This document shows positions 58,861 through 64,000 of a DNA stretch of 64,000 bases, piece after piece. The notes under the pieces are model-generated. The model saw nothing but the letters and a program-made list of their open reading frames with translations, had not been told where the DNA came from and made no database searches. Origin of the DNA: Bacilli bacterium (lineage in GTDB: Bacteria > Bacillota_I > Bacilli_A > RF39 > UBA660); contig JAQUWE010000006.1 of NCBI GenBank assembly GCA_028693035.1, positions 1 through 64,000 of the forward strand, read 5' to 3'. Position 1 is the first letter of the stretch. Every line of letters starts with the position of its first letter. A program made the translations under genes and the position numbers.

Positions 58861-58974
58861 TTAAGAAAAAAGCCTGTAAAATGGCTTTTTTTCATGTAAA
58901 ATACTCAAAAAAACCGTTGCCACCTGTATAAAAAAGTGTTATAATACTTTTAGTCAAAAAAAAGGGGGTGTATT

Positions 58975-59175
58975 ATGAGTAAAGTAGTTGTCAGAAATGG
59001 TAATGTAGATGGTGCACTCCGTACTTTTAAACAAAGAAATCTAAAAGATGGTTCTTATAAAAAATTAAGAAGTAGACAAGATGGTTATATGAAACCTGGA
59101 GAAAAAAGAAGAGCGGCTAAAAAAGAAGGTATCAAAAATAGCCACAGACGTGAAAAATTATCAAGAGCCGTATAA
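58975..59175 (+). CDS. rpsU: 30S ribosomal protein S21
   Basis: VRNGNVDGALRTFKQRN...RRAAKKEGIKNSHRRE. Confidence 0.9.
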   Translation: MSKVVVRNGNVDGALRTFKQRNLKDGSYKKLRSRQDGYMKPGEKRRAAKKEGIKNSHRREKLSRAV

Positions 59176-59203
59176 GGCTTTTTTCTTTAAGAAAGGATAA
59201 AAT

Positions 59204-59638
59204 ATGAGAGAAAAAATATTAAAAGATTTAGTAGGTGCAATGAAAGCAAAAGATAAAAACCGTTTATCTGTTCTAAGAATGGTAAAAGGTGCTATGCAAC
59301 TAGAAGAATTAGACAAGAAAAAAGAACTCACAGATACAGAAATGGCTGTTTTAGTTGGAAAACAAATTAAAACAAGAAAAGATTCTATTGAAGAATTCAA
59401 AAAAGGGAACAGAGAAGATCTTATTGAGCAAACACAATCTGAAATTACTGTTTTAGAAGAATATATGCCAGAACAAATGTCTAAAGAAGATATTACAAAA
59501 AAAGTAGAAGAAGTTTTTGAACTTGTAAAACCAGAAGGACAAAAAGATATTGGTAAAATCATGAAAGAACTTGCTTCTCTTAAAGGAAAAGCAGACATGG
59601 CTTTTGTTAACCAAATTGTAAAAGAGAAACTAAATTAA
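59204..59638 (+). CDS. yqeY: GatB/YqeY domain protein
   Basis: DLVGAMKAKDKNRLSVLRMVKGA, LEEYMPEQMS, directly after rpsU. Confidence 0.92.
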   Translation: MREKILKDLVGAMKAKDKNRLSVLRMVKGAMQLEELDKKKELTDTEMAVLVGKQIKTRKDSIEEFKKGNREDLIEQTQSEITVLEEYMPEQMSKEDITKKVEEVFELVKPEGQKDIGKIMKELASLKGKADMAFVNQIVKEKLN

Positions 59639-59720
59639 GTTTTTCTTTTTTTTATATTGACATGTGTACATAGATACACTTATAATAAAGAAGAAGATAG
59701 AAGTAGAATAGGAGAAAAGA

Positions 59721-60317
59721 ATGGCAAAATTAGTTTTTAGGTATGGGGCAATGAATGCCGGAAAAACCACCTTATTATTACAAGTGGCTTATAACTATGA
59801 AGAAAGAGGAAAAAAAGTACTTTTGTTAAAGTCAAAGACAGATACAAAAGCCAATGATTTTGTACTATCTAGAATTGGTTTAAAAAGAAAAGTAGATATC
59901 TATATAGGTCCTAAAGAAAGTTTTTTTGAAGAAAAATATTTTTCCAAGATACAAAAGGTGGATGCCATTGTCGTCGATGAAGCCCATTTTTTAACACCTG
60001 TGCAAATAGAAGAGTTATGGAAAATAAGTAAACAAGAAGATATCCCCGTTGTTTGCTACGGTCTACGCAGTGATTTTACTACCCATCTATTTGAAGGAAG
60101 TCAAAGATTATTTGAACTTGCAGACGAACTTACAGAACTGATTACAATTTGTAGTTGTGGCAAGAAAGCAAGATTTAATGCAAGAATGGTAGATCATAAA
60201 TATACAACAGAAGGAGATACTGTTGTGATTGATGGTTCTAATAAAGAAGTTACCTATGATTCTTTATGTGGTTCTTGTTATATCGAAAAAGTTTTAAAGG
60301 AAAACAGTCCTTCATAA
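59721..60317 (+). CDS. tdk: Thymidine kinase (type II)
   Basis: FRYGAMNAGKTTLLL, VDEAHFLTPVQIEEL, CYGLRSDF. Confidence 0.93.
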   Translation: MAKLVFRYGAMNAGKTTLLLQVAYNYEERGKKVLLLKSKTDTKANDFVLSRIGLKRKVDIYIGPKESFFEEKYFSKIQKVDAIVVDEAHFLTPVQIEELWKISKQEDIPVVCYGLRSDFTTHLFEGSQRLFELADELTELITICSCGKKARFNARMVDHKYTTEGDTVVIDGSNKEVTYDSLCGSCYIEKVLKENSPS

Positions 60318-60330
60318 AAGGAGATAAAAA

Positions 60331-60978
60331 ATGGAAGTAACCAATACAAAATATAAAAATCAAGGCATACATGTAATAAGTGCACTTTTTACAGTAGATA
60401 AAGGCATCACTAAAATATTATTAATCAAAAGAGAAAATGAACCCTATAAAAATATGTGGGCCCTTACAGGAGGCGCTTTATATAATGATGAAACATTAGA
60501 AGAAGGTATGCATAGAGAAATCAAAGAAAAAACAGGATTGGAAAATATTTTTCTAAAAGCTTTTCAAAACTTTAGTAGAGTAGAAAGATCTCCTGTCATG
60601 CGGATGATTGCTGTTACTTACATTGGTTTTATAGACATCCATAAAGTAACACTCTTAAAACAAACCGAAAAAACAAATAACTGTGATTGGTTTTCTATTG
60701 AAAGCCTTCCTGCTCTTGCCTATGACCACAACGAAATTTTAGAAAAAGCACTTGAAGAATTAAAAGAAAGTATTTTTGAGTCAGATATTTTAAAAAATTT
60801 ATATCCAAATGGCTTCACATTACCAGAGATACAAAAAACGTATGAAGCTATTTTAGAAAAAGAATTAGATAGAAGAAACTTTAGAAAAAAGATGCTTGCT
60901 TCTCATTTCATTATAGATACTTTAAAGACCAAAAAATTTGAAGGAAACAAGCCAGCCAAGCTCTACAAATTTAAGTAG
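60331..60978 (+). CDS. NrtR-like Nudix plus winged-helix protein
   Basis: Degenerate Nudix box GGALYNDETLEEGMHREIKEKTG followed by C-terminal wHTH-like region. Confidence 0.75.
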   Translation: MEVTNTKYKNQGIHVISALFTVDKGITKILLIKRENEPYKNMWALTGGALYNDETLEEGMHREIKEKTGLENIFLKAFQNFSRVERSPVMRMIAVTYIGFIDIHKVTLLKQTEKTNNCDWFSIESLPALAYDHNEILEKALEELKESIFESDILKNLYPNGFTLPEIQKTYEAILEKELDRRNFRKKMLASHFIIDTLKTKKFEGNKPAKLYKFK

Positions 60979-61014
60979 AAAATAAAAAATATAATAGGAG
61001 AAGGGAAATAACGA

Positions 61015-61590
61015 ATGAATACACTTATTTTAAATGCAGAAGAAAATCAAATAGTAGGGTACCGATTTAAAATATATAAAAAAGTAGATACATTACAAAC
61101 CAAACTTATTTATCAAAGTCCACATGAGCACAAAACATATGAGAGCATTAACTTTCCACATATGGAAAATCTGATTATCAGTAATGGGGATAAAATCATC
61201 AAAAATTTTAGCTATAAAGCAACTGGAAAATCGGTTGAAAGTAATGATTTTTATACACAAAGAGAAGAAATTTACAGACTAGATTATGATGAATATACTT
61301 TGCCAGAACTTTATAAAATTTTAGAGCAATTAAAAAAAGGGAACTTTGAAATGTTAGAGAATCTTAATATCTTATATAAAGAAGAGGAAATAGGTTCTTA
61401 TGCAAGATTACTAGAACAAAGTTTTTCTCTAGAAAAATTATTTACTTATGATATAGAACCTTTATTAGCGTTTAAATCTCTTTGTGAAGCGCATATGACA
61501 AAAAAAGAATATGCAGAGAAAGAACTCTCTTTTCAAAAAGAATGCAAAATATATCAAATGCATTTAGAAAATATTCCAAGAAAAAAATAG
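61015..61590 (+). CDS. Hypothetical protein
   Basis: ORF with SD; no family recognised. Confidence 0.65.
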   Translation: MNTLILNAEENQIVGYRFKIYKKVDTLQTKLIYQSPHEHKTYESINFPHMENLIISNGDKIIKNFSYKATGKSVESNDFYTQREEIYRLDYDEYTLPELYKILEQLKKGNFEMLENLNILYKEEEIGSYARLLEQSFSLEKLFTYDIEPLLAFKSLCEAHMTKKEYAEKELSFQKECKIYQMHLENIPRKK

Positions 61591-61606
61591 AAAGAAGAAT
61601 AAAAAA

Positions 61607-62224
61607 ATGAATGAAAATACAATAGAACATTTACAAAAATTAGAAAGTAAAATCAAAAGAATAAAAAAGAAGCATTATAAAAATCAAGAATTTTTTGAAA
61701 AATTAGAAAAAGATCCTGTAGTGATAGAATATCTCGAATCTAAAAAAGAGAGAGACCTATTTTTACAAAATCATATACAAGAACTAGAAGAAAACAAAAA
61801 AGCACAACAAAAATTGATTAAAGAAAATTGTACCCATCCGCTTTATGCACTCGTAGACAAAGATGGATATGGTGATTCACCCGAAGGATCAAAAACAGAA
61901 TTTCGCTATTTATGTGTAGAATGTGATGCCTCTCCTTATTATGCAGACTATAAATGTTTACAATGGAAACCAAAACATGTAATTGATTTGACAAAGCTGG
62001 AATTAGGACTTCATGGAAGAAGTGTATTATTTAATAACATTCACCAGGAATACTTAGAGTTATCAAAAAAGTATGAAGAAGAAAGTGTAGTATCCTATTT
62101 AGAACGCAAGTATGGAGAAGAGTTTTTAGCTACGCAAGATAGGATTAAAAAAATAGGAGAGGAAGATACCCAAAAGGGATTCCAGCTTCAAAAAAGAGTG
62201 AAAAAGAACGAGAATTTGTTTTAA
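61607..62224 (+). CDS. Hypothetical coiled-coil protein with possible zinc-binding C/H residues
   Basis: ENCTHPLYALVDKDGYGDSPEGSKTEFRYLCVECD. Confidence 0.65.
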   Translation: MNENTIEHLQKLESKIKRIKKKHYKNQEFFEKLEKDPVVIEYLESKKERDLFLQNHIQELEENKKAQQKLIKENCTHPLYALVDKDGYGDSPEGSKTEFRYLCVECDASPYYADYKCLQWKPKHVIDLTKLELGLHGRSVLFNNIHQEYLELSKKYEEESVVSYLERKYGEEFLATQDRIKKIGEEDTQKGFQLQKRVKKNENLF

Positions 62225-62329
62225 AAGTGCTTTTTCCGGTCAAAATAGAATAAAATAGGAAAGAATATCAAAGAATTATAATCATAAAATAAGAAAACCA
62301 TATAAAAAATGCTTGTTTTTGCTACAAGG

Positions 62330-62449
62330 TATGGTATAATGATATTGGCTTTTTCAAATACACACATTACCGATTTTAGTGCCGTGTGCCGAATGGTGGT
62401 TGCTAAAAGATGAAAGTAATGGAGGAAAAAACAAAAGGAGGAAGAAAGT
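62330..62449 (+). promoter_or_regulatory. Long rpsB 5' leader, possibly an autoregulatory r-protein leader
   Basis: GGTATAATG -10 then about 105-nt leader with possible pairing (CACACATTACC / TGTGCC..GGTGG). Confidence 0.35.
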
Positions 62450-63571
62450 ATGGCAGTAGTGTCAATGAACAATTTATTAGAATCAGGTGTTCACTTTGGT
62501 CATCAGACTAAAAGATGGAACCCAAAAATGAAAGAGTATATCTTTACATCAAGAGATGATATTTATATTATCGATTTACAAAAGACTGCAAAGAAAATTG
62601 ATGAAGCATATGTAGCGCTTAACAAAATTGCAGCAAACGGAGGAAAAGTTTTATTTGTAGGTACTAGAAAACAAGCTAGTGAAGCAACTAAAGAAGAAGC
62701 AATCCGTTCTAATTCATTCTACGTAAACGAAAGATGGCTTGGAGGAACTTTAACAAACTTCAAAACAATCCGTGGACGTGTAAAAAGATTAGAAGAAATT
62801 GAAAGAATGGAAAAAGATGGAACATTTGATGTTCTACCTAAAAAAGAAGTTATCGGACTTAAAAAAGAACATGAAAAATTAAATACATTATTATGTGGTA
62901 TCCGTGAAATGTACAAAATTCCAAGTGCTATGTTTATCGTAGATCCAACTAAGGAAGAAATTGCAATCAGGGAAGCACGTAAATTAAATATTCCAGTATT
63001 TGGTATTGTAGATACAAACTGTGATCCAGATATGGTAGATTATGTTATTCCAGCTAACGATGATGCAATTCGTGCAGTAAGACTTATTATTGGTGTTATG
63101 GCAAATGCAATTGTAGAAGCACAAGGTGGAAAAATGATTGATTTCACAGCAGGAAATGCACAAAGAGAAGAAAATTCAGAAGAAATCATGCAAAAAGCTT
63201 TAGAAACAGTTAAAAGAAAAGAAGACAGAAGACCTAAATTTAATCGTGATAATAGAGATGGTAGAAGACCTTTTAATGGAGACAGAAAACCATTTAACAG
63301 AAACAATAACAACAACAATAGACCATTTGTAAAAAACGACAACAATAGACCGTTTGTAAAAACTGAAAATAATAAACCATTTGTAAAAGCTGAAAATAAT
63401 AAAGTAGAAGAAAGCAAAACAGTAGCACCTAAAATAGCTGTCAAAGAAGAAGTAAAAAGTGTAAATCACACTGATATGACAGTTACAGAACTTCGCAATC
63501 TTGCAAAAGAAAAAGAAGTAAAAGGGTACAGCACTATGAAAAAAGCTGAATTGATCGACGCTTTAAAATAA
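62450..63571 (+). CDS. rpsB: 30S ribosomal protein S2 with extended C-terminus
   Basis: [39 protein letters not shown]-terminal RPFVK repeats and SAP/Rho_N-like [31 protein letters not shown]. Confidence 0.93.
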   Translation: MAVVSMNNLLESGVHFGHQTKRWNPKMKEYIFTSRDDIYIIDLQKTAKKIDEAYVALNKIAANGGKVLFVGTRKQASEATKEEAIRSNSFYVNERWLGGTLTNFKTIRGRVKRLEEIERMEKDGTFDVLPKKEVIGLKKEHEKLNTLLCGIREMYKIPSAMFIVDPTKEEIAIREARKLNIPVFGIVDTNCDPDMVDYVIPANDDAIRAVRLIIGVMANAIVEAQGGKMIDFTAGNAQREENSEEIMQKALETVKRKEDRRPKFNRDNRDGRRPFNGDRKPFNRNNNNNNRPFVKNDNNRPFVKTENNKPFVKAENNKVEESKTVAPKIAVKEEVKSVNHTDMTVTELRNLAKEKEVKGYSTMKKAELIDALK

Positions 63572-63573
63572 AT

Positions 63574-63614
63574 CAAAAAAGAAGGATGGTTTTATAATCA
63601 TCCTTGTTTTTATA
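63574..63614 (+). terminator. Terminator/attenuator-like hairpin between rpsB and tsf
   Basis: AAGGATGG TTTTATAAT CATCCTTGTTTTT. Confidence 0.55.
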
Positions 63615-63630
63615 TAAAGGAGGAAAAAAC

Positions 63631-64000
63631 ATGATAAGTGCAAGTTTAGTAAAAGAACTAAGAGAAAAAAGCGGTGCAGGAATGATGGACTGCAAAAAAG
63701 CACTAGAAGCAGTAGGTGGCAATATTGAAGAAGCTATCGACTGGCTTAGAGAAAAAGGAATTAGCAAAGCTGCTAAAAAAGCAGATCGTATTGCAGCAGA
63801 AGGTTTAGCTTCTATTAAAGTAGATGGAAACAATGCAATCATTGTAGAAATCAATGCAGAAACTGACTTTGTTGCAAAAAACGAAGAATTTATAGATTTA
63901 GTAAATACAGTTTGCAATACTGTTTTAGTAGCAGATGCAGCAACTGTCGAAGAAGCACTTGCTCTACCAGTAAGTGATGGAACTCTTGAAGATTTGGTTG
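63631..64000 (+). CDS. tsf: Elongation factor Ts (partial, runs off window)
   Basis: [55 protein letters not shown]. Confidence 0.95.
   Translation, partial: MISASLVKELREKSGAGMMDCKKALEAVGGNIEEAIDWLREKGISKAAKKADRIAAEGLASIKVDGNNAIIVEINAETDFVAKNEEFIDLVNTVCNTVLVADAATVEEALALPVSDGTLEDLV

Noticed and set aside
57815-58895. Two minus-strand ORFs (57815-58114 and 58701-58895) sharing FLIKLPNKIPASSKIWVQMVSKIIKNGK
   Set aside because: The shared protein is only the antisense reading of the 97-nt DNA repeat; useful as confirmation of the repeat, not as genes.
63040-63469. Overlapping minus-strand ORFs (repeat-rich FTNGLLLSF..., YKWSIVVV...)
   Set aside because: Mirror translations of the rpsB C-terminal repeats; no SD and fully inside a strong + strand gene.

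Overview
AT-rich, mostly + strand chromosomal segment from a Firmicutes/Bacilli-type bacterium (evidence: RecD2, UPF0154/YneF, ComN-SecDF, YlbD/YlbE-RsmD and YmfF/YmfH-like genes). It is mainly housekeeping: gltX, recD2, murF, tgt, secDF, relA/spoT, dtd, parE, a T-box upstream of nitroreductase-hisS-aspS, parC, rsmD, rpsU, yqeY, tdk, rpsB and partial tsf. It also carries three tRNAs and one unidentified ~310-nt structured ncRNA with a consensus promoter and a terminator. Accessory content worth attention: (1) a bacteriocin-type locus at 53.3-58.9 kb. It has a C39-peptidase ABC exporter whose only SD-spaced start codon is AUA, a short membrane accessory protein, two unannotated double-glycine-leader peptides and a small hydrophobic protein. 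Interleaved are Nudix and GNAT genes bounded by direct repeats copied from the 3' ends of the peptide and small-protein genes, resembling a cassette array. (2) Four dispersed orphan prepilin-like genes with a nearly invariant N-terminus and divergent C-termini; two of these look like FGE/C-type-lectin folds with a terminal hypervariable-looking stretch. (3) A copper/thiol cluster: HxlR regulator, CopA, a duplicated-domain unknown protein, CopZ, an HMA-SafE-cupredoxin-like fusion, a DUF2318 lipoprotein and three thioredoxin-like proteins. (4) An archaeal-type AspRS behind a T-box with overlapping GAC/CAC specifier candidates. All assignments come from reading the sequence and from family knowledge; no searches were run.
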